Assembly: GCA_033558025.1 (NCBI GenBank)
Contig: JAUCEF010000009.1
Location: 1,054,001 to 1,118,000, forward strand
Direction of reading: 5' to 3'
Length of the DNA stretch: 64,000 bases
Source of the DNA: Phytophthora sp. 'mugwort'
Lineage: Eukaryota > Oomycota > Peronosporomycetes > Peronosporales > Peronosporaceae
In this document: positions 1-10,050 of the stretch, piece by piece
How the letters are laid out: every line of letters starts with the position of its first letter
Numbering within the stretch: the first letter of the stretch is position 1
Translations under genes and position numbers: made by a program
The notes under the pieces: model-generated
The model's input: the letters and a program-made list of their open reading frames with translations, nothing else
Database searches by the model: none
What the model was told of the DNA's origin: nothing

Positions 1-479
1 AACCAACATCACTATGACTTCACGGTATTGACGTCACTGATAGGTACCACACACATGGTGCAAAGCCCTCACAACCACCGAATAGGATAACATCTAGGGT
101 ACTTTATAGGTGACTAACAGTTACTATGTAGACGCATTAAAGAGATCACCTATAAATATAATCAGTCTTATATCCACCTATTTTGGTAATACTCCCCTCA
201 GACAAGGGACTTGTGAACCCGTTCACTGAGAGTTTGTATAGTCTTCGGAAGTACCACTTCCTGTGCCCAAGGTGTTGACGGCGAAGGAAGCGTTCGCTCA
301 GGGTCTTAAGATTAATATCGAGTTGGCCAACAACGAGTGTGTTTCATCTTAGGTTTCCAACGCACAACTTGTGCATTACGGATCGAAACCTAATTGTGCT
401 ACTCCACCATTACAGTGTATGTGCGTCGACATCGGCATGCATCAATAATATGACGGCTGTATGCGGGAGTACCATGTTT
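1..479. other. No recognisable gene
   Basis: I see no convincing coding region, tRNA or repeat here. Short open frames are interrupted and carry no motif I recognise. The stretch leads into a copia integrase relic and may be decayed flank of the same element, but nothing in the sequence proves that. Confidence 0.4.
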
Positions 480-870
480 CTACTCGTTGAGACGAATACA
501 GCTGCTTCAAGTGGGATATTCGATCCAAGGACGAAGTTGCAGACGTCTACTTACACTGATGAGAAAGCTTAAACGGCGTTCGTGCACCGAAACCTAAACG
601 TTCAATAACTCCTCTCAGACCAAAATATTAAGTTTATCAACAAGGATGTTCAGAGATACTGCGCGGAAGAAGGCATTGCGAGCGGACAAATCGTACATGC
701 GGACGTGGGGTAGCGTGGTTGATGTGTTCATCGTGTAACGCAATCGGAAGACGAAGGACAAGCTAACAAAGAAGAAGGTTTCCGGACTACTCGTAGGCTA
801 CTCGCACAAGACAATACCAAACTTATTCACTGCCACAAGCGCATGTGGGACAGTGACGCGTAACATTCAA
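480..870 (+). pseudogene. Ty1/copia integrase relic
   Basis: This is a decayed stretch of a Ty1/copia pol gene on the plus strand. Reading across frames gives the end of the integrase core, with a phrase FINKDVQRYCAEEGI that matches the usual block after the second catalytic Asp. Further on comes the C-terminal integrase block ending KKKVSGLLVGYSHKT, the usual 'K..F.GY...K' region. Stops (for example after WGSV) and frame changes interrupt it, and neither LTRs nor gag are recognisable nearby. It is a fragment too old to be active. The family assignment rests on the two blocks being in the right order and spacing. Confidence 0.6.
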
Positions 871-1498
871 CCCTTCACATACCTGACCAATACATCCTCG
901 TCACGCATAAATCCCGTAAAACATCTTACAACATTCTCATTGGCCTTCCTCGTGTTAGAAGGAGCCAAGTCGTTGATGTTCATTTTAAAGCCAATTCAAC
1001 GGTTTGCGGTCGGAGGAATGCTGGGTATGGAGGAAATATGTGATGGACTGTGTGTTTGTATATACATACACATATCTGGTCATTCGAGTATGTCGGATGC
1101 GGCTGGACACTGGACCGGCATGTACATATATGCATCGATTGGCTAAAATTATATTCTTCGTGAGTTTAGATTGGTCATAAAACATGTTTTATTCGCGATG
1201 AGTACTTCATTGGACGAAATGCATATTTAAATTTCGAAGTATTGTCGGCGAGCCAATCAAGATAACCTGTCCAAACCAATGTATTCAAACGATATACACT
1301 GTGGCTCACACTACACCTTTGCCATCTCAAAGTGACTACAATGTAACTCAAACCGGTTAACGTAGAAAACCTCATATTCATATTTTGCAACAAAAAAAAT
1401 GAATTTTATCCAGACCAAAAAGAAGCATCTCGGTCTACGCTTCGTCAGGGGGGGGGGGGGGCTCAAGGAGAACCAGCACTCATGCGTGGCTCCTATAT
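871..1498. other. Anonymous DNA with a G14 run
   Basis: No gene is supported. The only distinct structure is an uninterrupted run of 14 G at 1448-1461, one of six G (or C) runs of nine or more in the window. Confidence 0.4.
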
Positions 1499-1546
1499 GT
1501 GAAAGAGCGAGAACAGACTGACCATCTGAGCGAGGCTTATTGGCGT

Positions 1547-1959
1547 ATGGACACAGATGACTACGCTACAGCTAGGGTGTCTGTGATGATATTGCTGACG
1601 CAGCGTCGTGCTTTCTACAAGAAGATGCAAGCCAACCGCATCGTGGACGCTCAGCGAGTCGCCGAGTTTCAGCCGGCGAGGATGTCCGGAGCGGGAACGG
1701 TGGACGCCGTCTTGGGCACGGTTCTAACCGTTCCGCGGGGAGTTCAACGAGCGAACTATTTTATAGGCGCAACGGTATGAAGATGGCCTTGGTGCCCGGT
1801 CGCAATTTGCACTTTAACGACCCGATTCGCAAGGTGCTCTGGGAAGCGACGTTGGGTTGTATGGGAGCCGAGGGAACGTTTTCATTCCCAGATCTGGCGG
1901 AGCTGTACGCGGGAGTATGCTGGGGGAACAAGGGGTCTACCACAGGACGGAAGGTATGA
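1547..1959 (+). pseudogene. Hypothetical coding-like fragment
   Basis: Two adjoining open stretches lie in different frames. The first starts at an ATG at 1547 and ends at 1780. The second starts at an ATG at 1777 and ends at 1959. The composition looks protein-like: an amphipathic N-terminal part (MDTDDYATARVSVMILL) and then a Gly/Phe-rich part with FSFPDLAELYAGVCWGNKG. I do not recognise a family, and the one-frame offset suggests a frameshifted gene or an unseen intron. Chance open frames in GC-richer DNA are possible. No promoter or partner gene is evident. Confidence 0.25.
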
Positions 1960-2479
1960 TTCGCTGAAGAGTCGAAACTTAGGTACGGAAGGGCCGGCGT
2001 CAGGAAGGGCGTCGTGCAAGGTCCGGTCGAGACCGTGGTAGCGTGCGCGTACGTGCGTGCTTGGTAGGGTGTGCGAGGACGGCGTGAGGAGGAAGATCGG
2101 CGGCGGGGCCGCTCCTGCGCCAAGGTTTGTGTATCAGTCGTGAATTAGCCCGGATTACAACAAGTTGGATCTATTTTTGCATTTAGCTTGTTGTAAAGCG
2201 TTATTGTTTCGTGCACTCGCCTACTCAAACCGTTCCCATACAACGCTCACCGTCCCACCATCTAGAGAGACTCGCGACAGCGTCATAGACTCTCGAAATT
2301 GAGATGCGGCCCCCGTCCGAGTTGGGAACACACTATTAAATTGTTTTTTGTTTTCACGATTGCGAGCCCCTAACTGGTGCTACCCGACGAAGCGCATCCA
2401 ATCAGACTTAATTTATACGCTGCCTCATCGTTGAACGCGACAAAAGTTATGTTTGCGCACATGGCTCACAACAGTGCGG
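1960..2479. other. No recognisable gene
   Basis: The GC-rich start (to about 2130) gives antisense open frames rich in Ser and Arg, typical of shadow frames. The remainder is anonymous and I see no motif. Confidence 0.35.
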
Positions 2480-3010
2480 TCACGTCGATGAAGCACGAAG
2501 CAAGCTCGCTATGACCCGGAAGTGATACTCATCAGCTGCAAGCCAAGCGGCGCGGGTTTAGCGAACTTGGAAACCCGTGTGAGCCCGTGTCCAACCTACT
2601 AGAAGACATTCCAACCGCCATTAAGCGATTAGTGATGCAGCACGGAGAAGATTCACCAGTCAAGTTGATGGCACCAGCGCGCGGAATCGCGTTGAAAATG
2701 TAAGATCGCGATAGTCGAAGAGGAAATGTTACCGTCCATCGAGCCGTTCACTGGCAACGGAGCCGTTACGAACCCCCTAGGGAATACACGGACGCCTAAC
2801 GAATGACATCCTGCAAACTAGATTTCCTTTAAATGCTAATTTCATATTTCTACTCATCGAGCTCAAGTCAAACAGGAACACAAGAAAAAAAGTTTTTGTT
2901 TATCGACGCTCGACGCTGGTACTAGAATTCACGGAGTTAGTGCGTCCTTTTGGGAATCTATCGTTGTTGGAGGACGCCAACCAAATGAGGTATGCAAGCT
3001 TCTAGAATCT
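2480..3010 (+). pseudogene. Degenerate coding-like relic, family unknown
   Basis: Short protein-like blocks follow each other on the plus strand but in changing frames. One near 2570-2700 contains NLLEDIPTAIKRLVMQHGED and then VKLMAPARGIALKM. Another near 2925-3005 contains GVSASFWESIVVGGRQPNEV. The spacing suggests one decayed gene with several stops rather than chance frames. I do not recognise the family; given the surroundings, a transposon gene is the likeliest source. Confidence 0.25.
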
Positions 3011-3214
3011 TAAATAACGCCCTGGTATGTTAGGGTTGTCTAAGCTTGAAAACCCGGGTGCTAATCGCAACTTCATAAACTTCGCCACCATGAGTTGTTC
3101 GTCCTTCGATGTCGCTTTTCCTATCAATCACACACAGTGCAGCTATCCCAGTTTTATCTTAAACTGCTCTTACCTTACCATCTGTAAAATACTTGATGTT
3201 GTAAAGTATTCCCG

Positions 3215-3740
3215 ACCTCCGTCCAGACGACAGGGTCGGATCCTTGCCCAGATTACGGTAGCAACGTCCGTTCGAGGCGTCGGCGACCTCCGTCCAGGCG
3301 ACAGGGTCAGGATCTTCACACATGTAGCGACTTAGACCATCATCCAGGCGATGAGGTCGGTAACTTGCTCAGGTAGCAGATTCCGTACTTCTTCCTTCCT
3401 TGGTACATGCTCAGGTAGCGGATTCTTTATTCCGTAAAGAGGGCACATGAATAGCGTCGCTTTCTTTCTTGTCTGCTCCTTCAGCGATTGCTCAGGTAAC
3501 GCTCTCTAAATTTCAATGTCACCATTGTTGCTCAGGCGACTGCGTCGAAATTTCTCCGTCCAGCCGACGGACCTCATGTAGCGTAGCTCGCAGGGTCCGA
3601 CCGGATACGCCCAGAACGCCCCTGTATGACCACCAAGTAGTTGCTCCCCTCATTGATGCCCACGAACATCCCGGGCTGTCGACTGTTACGTCCCCAACCA
3701 GGCGTCGATGCCGGACGTTCGCTCAGTAGCTCACATCACG
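3215..3740. repeat. Degenerate interspersed GC-rich repeat
   Basis: Two related motifs recur at irregular 40-80 bp spacing. One is TCCAGGCGACAGGGTC (near 3220, 3293, 3342 as a variant, 3555 as a variant). The other is GCTCAGGTAGCGG (near 3378, 3408, 3488 as a variant, 3531 as a variant). Both are partly self-complementary in sense, pairing 'CAGGC/TAGCG' and 'GGTC' elements. Weaker echoes continue to about 4170. This explains the spurious Arg/Ser-rich open frames in this interval. Whether it is an old satellite or a transposon's subterminal repeat is not clear. Confidence 0.4.
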
Positions 3741-4627
3741 GCGACAAAAGCGGACTCACGAAACGCCACGAGGACCCGAGGCGGCCACTCGCGACGTCGA
3801 TGACGGACGGCCACCGTCCTACCCCGTACATCCGCCTGACACTCAATGTCCTTGTTCAGCTCACCTTGACAGTTGTTTTGGTCGTAAACCCAGTGTCACT
3901 TTATTTGGTCCCGCCAAATCGTAACTGAGAGTCGCTCGGACGATCGCCTGGCGACCCTCTCCATACAAACTCCCCGCGCCTAGCCTACCGGCTAGCCTAT
4001 AACCTAACTACTGCGTCCTTCGATCTCAAGATCTCGTTTCTGATGCTCGTTTCCAGTGCGTCTCTTGTCAGTTCACTCGTCTCTCTGGTTGCTCGTCTCC
4101 GGAGCGGCTCTGGTAGCTCACTTCGTCCGTCTAGCAGTCGCTCACCCACTTCAATGTCACTCGTCAGGTCCGCAGTGAATCGCTCGTATCAGGATAGCGT
4201 GCCCCGCTCTGACGCCACATCTGCCAACTCTACTACCTTGGCTACTCACGGGCAGACTTGGCACACGTTTACAACAAGTCCGCCAAAATCATTGACAAAT
4301 TCGACATATGACTCGAATTGACCGCAAAGCTTCCCCGGTATCTCCGGAACGTGCTTCCAGCAGCTACGAAGGGGTCAAGACGATTACCTGAGGTGTCGCC
4401 TTCGCCCACAAAGCCCTTCACAATTGACCGAACGACCAGGAGATAGATGTTGTAAGTGTAAGTCGCAGTTTCATAGACCTTATTTGAGAGGGGCTTCGAC
4501 GGCGCTATGGGTATGGGGACACTCAAACGCGCTCTTGGTTTGTCGGTGCTGGTGATAAGGCTGCCATCTGGAAGAATGACAGGAATCCTCTTATGAAATA
4601 TTGAGGGGGACTCATAATTTGCGAAAG
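3741..4627. other. Anonymous DNA, no supported gene
   Basis: A plus-strand open frame at 4043-4321 is Ser-rich and looks like a by-product of the upstream repeat. A minus-strand open frame (4269-4919) lacks an ATG at its upstream end and runs into a terminal inverted repeat, so it is not accepted as a gene. Confidence 0.35.
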
Positions 4628-5547
4628 ACCCAGGTAAATCGCATGTGATTTCGCCCCGAAATGGCATGTTGATTTCCGCGGCAAATGACATGTCATTTGG
4701 AGAATCACCCATGGGTGAATTCGCGAAATAGCACATGCCATTTGGCATTTGCCTTAACAAGCACACGACAGGGCGGAGAAGCGTCGATGTCGCCCTCGCA
4801 TCCACCCTAGCTGTCAGACTGTTGCCGCACTGTCTGGCTGAGACCAGCTGAAGGAAGAGCGGCACAGCTTCCGCCACTTGCAGCTGGATCTTCACCGCAC
4901 GAACCGTGTACAAGTACAATGTTCCAATTCCAACACCGCAGATATTTTTGGTGTGTCCAAGTAATGATACAGTCCCGTTCGTCCCCAGGCGGTCGAGGGC
5001 TACGGCGAGCTAAAGCCTCGGAGCCTGTTCGTGCTCGCTGTTGTTATGAAAACACGATGGTTAGCGGTCAAGTTACAGATGACGTCAATATACTCCCTTG
5101 TTGTGTGTAAGCTACCAGAACGCTTCGTCATGGAGACTTCGGAAGTATTTCCTCGCGAATTCGCGACTTCTCCGCTTGTTCACTCTTGCCGCTATGTAAC
5201 GTCGCGCAAGAGCTTGCGTCAGATTCTCGTAAAGCTCTTCCACTATAGACTGGATTAAAAAGCACTCAATCCAGTAGTCAAAAGGAGAGGCTCCTTCCAT
5301 GATCTTCTCGATCTCATCTTTGAGGAAAGCGAGGGCGAGGAGGTCAACCACCTAGGCGATGAGGAGCTGGCGGTCACTGGTCTTTGCCATGATGGCGCGA
5401 CTGTTCGGCCGCTGAACTTCGCCAAAAAGGGGGCAACTGGCTATTTCTCTCTATGCCCTGCAAGAAACTTTGAAGTAACATGACATTTACCCCGAAAATC
5501 GCATGCCATTTCGGGGCGAAATCTCATGCAAAATTTACCTGGGTAAA
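4628..5547. mobile_element. Candidate TIR element (about 0.92 kb)
   Basis: Roughly 4628-4700 and 5475-5547 are inverted copies of each other over about 70 bp, with perhaps 80 percent identity. Both begin near ACCCAGGTAAAT and share the core ATTTCGCCCCGAAATGGCAT. Each arm is itself built of small palindromes (ATTTCGCCCCGAAAT; also TCACCCATGGGTGA just inside the left arm). The interior holds a minus-strand coding fragment (5112-5390). This is what a deleted DNA transposon or a large MITE looks like. I could not define a target duplication, so the outer ends are approximate and superfamily is unassigned. Confidence 0.45.
5112..5390 (-). pseudogene. Coding fragment inside TIR element
   Basis: On the minus strand an ATG near 5388-5390 opens MAKTSDRQLLIA, then a TAG stop, then an open frame of about 79 codons with a well-formed helical composition ending RRSREFARKYFRSLHDE. 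The sequence resembles the N-terminal helical region of oomycete PIF/Harbinger-like transposases as I remember them, but no catalytic domain follows, so this is a guess. It lies within a pair of inverted repeats, which supports a transposon origin. The internal stop and the missing remainder make it a pseudogene. Confidence 0.35.
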
Positions 5548-6159
5548 TGACTATCCTGAGACCCACTATTATATACTTAGTACTAGTGAGTGGTCGGTCG
5601 ATTGCTGCGATTCAATCATTCAGTTAATCACGCGGGGAAATTTTGACAATACCGTAATTCCCCCTGTTAGAAGCGTCACCAATGTACACGTCGTTGTTAG
5701 GTGTCCAGGTCTCCTTTGTCGGAACGATGTAAACGTACTTAGCAAAATATGTACGGTAATAAAATGTACTCATTCAAATAGGGAAACCAAATGGTCGTGT
5801 GCACGCGTCGCTGTTGTTTCAGAGTCGGCTGCGACGTCGGCGCTATTCTTTGGGGGATTTATCTACACTGGTATGATAGCTAGTTGTGCGTACAGTCTCA
5901 GGTCTGTAGTGCTGATTGTAGCCTTCCCATGTCTTGCGCCTTCCTACTCATTTTTGCGGCTCTGACGCTTGTGACAAAGCGGAAACCAAAAATAATAATG
6001 GAGAAATATGAGTAAATAAAATGAAGTGACGCTTGTAACAGGGGGAATACGGTACTATGCGTACGGAGCGAGGGAAAACGGCCGACACAAGCAAAAGGAG
6101 AGAGAAAAAAACTATTCTGGGTACGCGTACGTACAATTAAAGCTTGCTGGCGGCGATTC
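5548..6159. other. 3' flank of RRP44, no other gene
   Basis: This stretch lies downstream of the RRP44 stop on the minus strand and should include its 3' untranslated region. I do not see a clear canonical polyadenylation hexamer in minus orientation; AT-rich sequence around 5985-6020 is the likeliest place for transcript ends. Plus-strand open frames here begin inside the upstream inverted repeat or oppose RRP44 and are not supported. Confidence 0.4.
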
Positions 6160-9100
6160 TTAAGCGGCCACCTTGCGCTTTTTGCGAGCAGTACGAAGGT
6201 TAGCTTCCGCCTTCTTCTGCGCCTCATCCTCCTGGTTGTCGTCTTCATCGTCGTCTTCGTCCAGTAAATCCATCTTGAGTTCCTGGCGGTTGCCGAAAGT
6301 GAGCGCCACGTAGACCTTGACACGGACACGGTCAAAGACCTGCAGCTTGCGGTTGTGCTTCTGTACTAACGTGAGCACGTGGCGGTCCCCATCAAACTTC
6401 ACGATGTCTTCGTCCTCCTGCTCTCCCTTTTCGCAGAGGAAAATCATGCCTTCAATTCCGAAGCGAGGAAGTAACACACCGACCCCATTGTTCTTGACCT
6501 TGGTGATGACGGCATCCGTGCGGGTAGGATACTGTTGGAAGTAAAGCACCGTGTGTAGAGTCACTGAAGCTCGGCCAGCAAGCTGAGCAGCGTGGTGACG
6601 TCTGTTAAGCTGATCACTAATCTCATGCAAATGAGACTTGTTCTCAAGGTAGTTTGGCAGTGGAGCCACACCGATAGCAGCAGCTAGCAGACGATGTACC
6701 ACAACGTCAGCATAACGACGGATAGGCGACGTGAAGTGCGTGTATATCGGCGCGGCCAGTCCATAGTGATGAAACTCGGGAGGCGCCACCTCGCCTGAAC
6801 TGAAGTAGCTAGCTGGCATCATGCACCGCGTCGTCATGATGCGCAATAATTTGTTAAAGTACGGGTTTGCCTTGTTGCCGTGTTTCCTCTTGCCACCTGC
6901 AGATTCGTCCTTCGCGAGTGCATCGGCAGCATCGAGTGAATCTTGTAGCTGCTTGGATGTGTCCACGTGCAAGTCGACGCCCACTGCTTTGGCCTGACTG
7001 CAGAGCAGATCAAACTGCCGCTTGGAAGGCGCCGGATGCCGACGGAGCATGGAGAACGTCGGAAAGTGACGCACAATCTTCTTTGCGACGGTGATGTTAG
7101 CCAGCAGCATGAATTCTTCCACAAGAGCATTAGTGTCGCGCAGAGTATACATTTGTACATCCAGCGGGTTCTGTGTCTCCGTGTCGAGCACAAAACGTAC
7201 TTCAGGTGAAGCCAGCGTCAGCGCACCAGCTTCAATCCGTTTGGCTCGTAGCCGACGCGCAATAGTATTCAGTGTCTTGATGCCACTTCCCAGCAATTGT
7301 CGCCGTTCAAACTCCTTCTCGCTCTCACCTTTTTTCTTCTTCTTTGGCTTAGTCTCCTGACCGTACACACCACCAGCATCTGGGTCATCCAAAAACTCTT
7401 GTGCCTGCTGATAGGACAACGCACCCACGGAGCGGATGAGACTTTTGCAGAACTGTACATCAATAACCTGAACGTCATTCTCGCCCACAAGCTTCAACTC
7501 CCACAACACGCTGAAGGCAAAGTGATCCTCGGTAGATGTAAGTGAGCAAAGTTTGGTAGTCAGCAGACCTGGAAGCATATCGAGACGGCGGTCCACGAGG
7601 TAAGTCGACGTGCCACGGTCAGCAGCCTCTTCGTCGAGTGCACTACCAGGCGCAACAAAGTGTGTCACATCGGCAATGTGCACACCCACCTGCAGATTTC
7701 CATTGGGGAGCAAATTTGCGTGCAGCGCATCGTCAATATCCTTACAGTTGGGTGGATCAATACTGCAGACAGGCAGGTAGCGCAAGTCACGACGGCCCGA
7801 CGAGTTCTCGGACGTGATCTTCCAGTCCTCCGGCGGCAGACAGCGCATGACCTCGTCGCTAAATTGGTCGCAAGGAATATCGTGTTCGATCAGCAGCACA
7901 TTGGTCTCTGTCTCCTTGTCACCAATGACCCCCAGTGTGCGCACGTAGTGACCCAGAGGGAACTTGCTGTCCGCTGGCCACGAATCAATCGCAACCAACA
8001 GTCGCTTGTCCATCAGAGCTTCCTGCTGACGCGTCTGGATCTTAATCTTCGGCACTTTCCGGTCCACAGGCACCACCAAGCAGCTGCCAGACGCGTTGAG
8101 CGTCGCCCCATCACGAGGGGCCTCCAGTGACCCGCAAAACTTGCGCCAGTTGCGCTGAATGATGCCCACCACACGACCAGCAGGCTTCGCGTTCTGCGAT
8201 GCGTCGCTCTGCACCAGCGCCACTTGCTCCAGCGACACCGTGGGTTCCGCGATTCCAATCGGCTCTGGCTGTTCGTCTTCCTTATCAGCATCACCGGCCT
8301 CTTCGGCAGCCTCCGCAGCGGCTGTTCCATTAGCAGCAAACGAGTCCGACGGCTTTTTCCACTGCTCCTTCGGAAGCAGTTGAATAGCAACCAGATCTCC
8401 ATCAATCGCACGGTTGATATGCTCCCGACCTTGAAGCAGCACGGGGATCTTCACACCGTTCGCGCCGTGGATCAGTACATGGCACTCGAGCCAGTGATCG
8501 CGGTTGCATCGGATGGTTCCTTTAAAAAACCTGTTGTTCTTGATCCCAGCCAGCAACTCGGCTGCAGACAAGTGCTCCGGGTAGAGTTTCTTCCTGTCTC
8601 GTCCCTTGGTACTGCTCACGCCTTCTGCCGTTAGCTCCTTCTCTTCAGCTGCAGAAGCGGATAACAGATCCTGCAGCTCCGGAAACTTGTCCGCTACAGG
8701 CTTCAAGAAGTCTGCTATGGTCTGTCCCCCAGTAACGCCGAACGTCTCCGCGTGCTTGAGGTCCTCGGCGTCGTTCGCCAGGAACTGGACCCTGACGTCG
8801 TTCCGCTGCAGCTCTTGTAAGTGATGGGCGTACCACTTCCAGGCGGTGGCCACGGCGCGCTCATTGCGTTCGTTCGCAGTCTCCAGAGCTGTGTCCTCCT
8901 CCTGCGTGTCCTCCATGTACCCCCTGGGCAGCATCTGTTGCTTCTGGACAAAGCAGGACCTATGGTGCTCGTTGGCAAAGACCACGAAGCGTCGGTCGGC
9001 GTTCATGAGTAAAGCTCGTAGACGGTTGTAGACGCCCAAGTCTTGGCGTTTCACGAACTCCCAGACCGTCTCGAGCACCAAGATGTCCGCAAAGACTTCT

Positions 9101-9429
9101 TCGTGTCCTTGGGTGTCCAACGGTGTCTTCTTCTTGTGCTTCTTGGTGCTGAACTCCAGAACGTCCATCTGCAGCAGAACCGTCTTCATCGATGGCAGCA
9201 GGTACACGCCGTCGCGCGGACGTTCGGACAGGAGCGTCTTGGTCAAGCCCAGCACATGCGTGGCCGCGGATGCGTCGTCGTCGGCTGCGCACAGTGCGCA
9301 CTGTGGTAGAGAGCAGCTCAGATCGTCGCGAAGATAGCGCTCGCGCACCTTGCGCACCACGCGGCCGCGGCGCGTGGCCACGTTGAGCTCGTCCACGCAC
9401 CAGGGCACCGGTGTTTCCATATCGGTCAT
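6160..9429 (-). CDS. RRP44: RRP44/DIS3-family exosome ribonuclease, DIS3L-like
   Basis: This is the only intact gene in the window: 1089 codons, no intron needed, ATG at 9427-9429 (a second ATG is codon 4). RRP44/DIS3 proteins are the 3'-5' exoribonuclease subunit of the RNA exosome. Order of domains: CR3-type Cys motif (C39, C44, C47), PIN domain about 70-230, two cold-shock domains about 285-360 and 415-500, RNB domain about 545-920, S1 domain about 970-1055. The RNB metal site is complete (D558, D564, D566, D567 in DPPNCKDIDDAL) and the late RNB block HFTSPIRRYADVVVHRL is present. The PIN site is not: the first Asp is Ser80, the Glu position is Phe125, the third is Glu190, and only Asp220 remains. 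This pattern, and phrases such as FANEHH and YPEHL..AELLAGIK, resemble DIS3L. The C-terminus is acidic and then basic (ARKKRKVAA), a possible nuclear signal, which fits less well with cytoplasmic DIS3L. A CCAAT motif lies about 110 bp upstream. Confidence 0.93.
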   Translation of the reverse strand: MTDMETPVPWCVDELNVATRRGRVVRKVRERYLRDDLSCSLPQCALCAADDDASAATHVLGLTKTLLSERPRDGVYLLPSMKTVLLQMDVLEFSTKKHKKKTPLDTQGHEEVFADILVLETVWEFVKRQDLGVYNRLRALLMNADRRFVVFANEHHRSCFVQKQQMLPRGYMEDTQEEDTALETANERNERAVATAWKWYAHHLQELQRNDVRVQFLANDAEDLKHAETFGVTGGQTIADFLKPVADKFPELQDLLSASAAEEKELTAEGVSSTKGRDRKKLYPEHLSAAELLAGIKNNRFFKGTIRCNRDHWLECHVLIHGANGVKIPVLLQGREHINRAIDGDLVAIQLLPKEQWKKPSDSFAANGTAAAEAAEEAGDADKEDEQPEPIGIAEPTVSLEQVALVQSDASQNAKPAGRVVGIIQRNWRKFCGSLEAPRDGATLNASGSCLVVPVDRKVPKIKIQTRQQEALMDKRLLVAIDSWPADSKFPLGHYVRTLGVIGDKETETNVLLIEHDIPCDQFSDEVMRCLPPEDWKITSENSSGRRDLRYLPVCSIDPPNCKDIDDALHANLLPNGNLQVGVHIADVTHFVAPGSALDEEAADRGTSTYLVDRRLDMLPGLLTTKLCSLTSTEDHFAFSVLWELKLVGENDVQVIDVQFCKSLIRSVGALSYQQAQEFLDDPDAGGVYGQETKPKKKKKGESEKEFERRQLLGSGIKTLNTIARRLRAKRIEAGALTLASPEVRFVLDTETQNPLDVQMYTLRDTNALVEEFMLLANITVAKKIVRHFPTFSMLRRHPAPSKRQFDLLCSQAKAVGVDLHVDTSKQLQDSLDAADALAKDESAGGKRKHGNKANPYFNKLLRIMTTRCMMPASYFSSGEVAPPEFHHYGLAAPIYTHFTSPIRRYADVVVHRLLAAAIGVAPLPNYLENKSHLHEISDQLNRRHHAAQLAGRASVTLHTVLYFQQYPTRTDAVITKVKNNGVGVLLPRFGIEGMIFLCEKGEQEDEDIVKFDGDRHVLTLVQKHNRKLQVFDRVRVKVYVALTFGNRQELKMDLLDEDDDEDDNQEDEAQKKAEANLRTARKKRKVAA

Positions 9430-10050
9430 GATTCAATAACTGCGCAATTGATGCGATGCCAACATGGCGCGGTTGGTGGAAAGCCGTCCTCCTTTCTAAT
9501 TCGCTGAATACATTGCGATTTTTAAAAGAAGATTAACCAATGAGAGAGGTGAAGAGGGAGCACTTGTAGTACAATAATCTCCCTCAATAAAGAAGTCGTG
9601 GTTTTGCATAAAGCCTTGAAGATAATATAGCGTCTAAAGCAATACACAGCCGAATTCTACATCTAGCACAATCCTGTTAAGATGGTTATAATTTGTTGTG
9701 TTATACTAAGGTTTAAGGCGCATATACCGAATAACCTTGGTTATCGACGGAAGATATGGATGAATATGACCACTTATCCGACCTGACTTAATGTTGTATT
9801 AGATATACTTGTTCATATATGGCCAATCGTCGAATTTTATTTATAAACAACCAATCAGATGATGTTTGTCAAAACGTTCTGACCAATCTTTTGGTTAGGG
9901 TATGTAGGTCATCTACGCCAGCCATTCCGACGTATTGGGTCGGAGGGACAAGAAAAATATGTGTATCACCATTCAAATTACAAGTTATGAGCGTATCACT
10001 TGCATATTTGCAGCCTTTCCGACCAATCCATCCAGTATAAGCTTAGACGA
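9430..10050. other. RRP44 promoter side and anonymous DNA
   Basis: The first 120 bp holds the 5' region of RRP44 (transcribed leftward). It contains a minus-strand TCATTGG / plus-strand CCAAT motif near 9536-9543, which may be a CCAAT box or initiator-like element. Beyond this the DNA is AT-rich without a supported gene until the Crypton relic. Confidence 0.35.

Noticed and set aside
3215..3740. CRISPR-like array
   Set aside because: Repeats are imperfect, unevenly spaced and in eukaryotic DNA; no cas genes.
4269..4919. Minus-strand open frame of 216 codons
   Set aside because: No ATG at the upstream end, no motif, and part of it is a terminal inverted repeat.
5480..5965. Plus-strand open frame of 161 codons
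   Set aside because: Starts inside the right inverted repeat of the 4.6-5.5 kb element and has no recognisable protein feature.
7660..8130. Plus-strand open frames opposite RRP44
   Set aside because: Antisense shadows of a strongly conserved minus-strand gene; composition follows the codons of RRP44.
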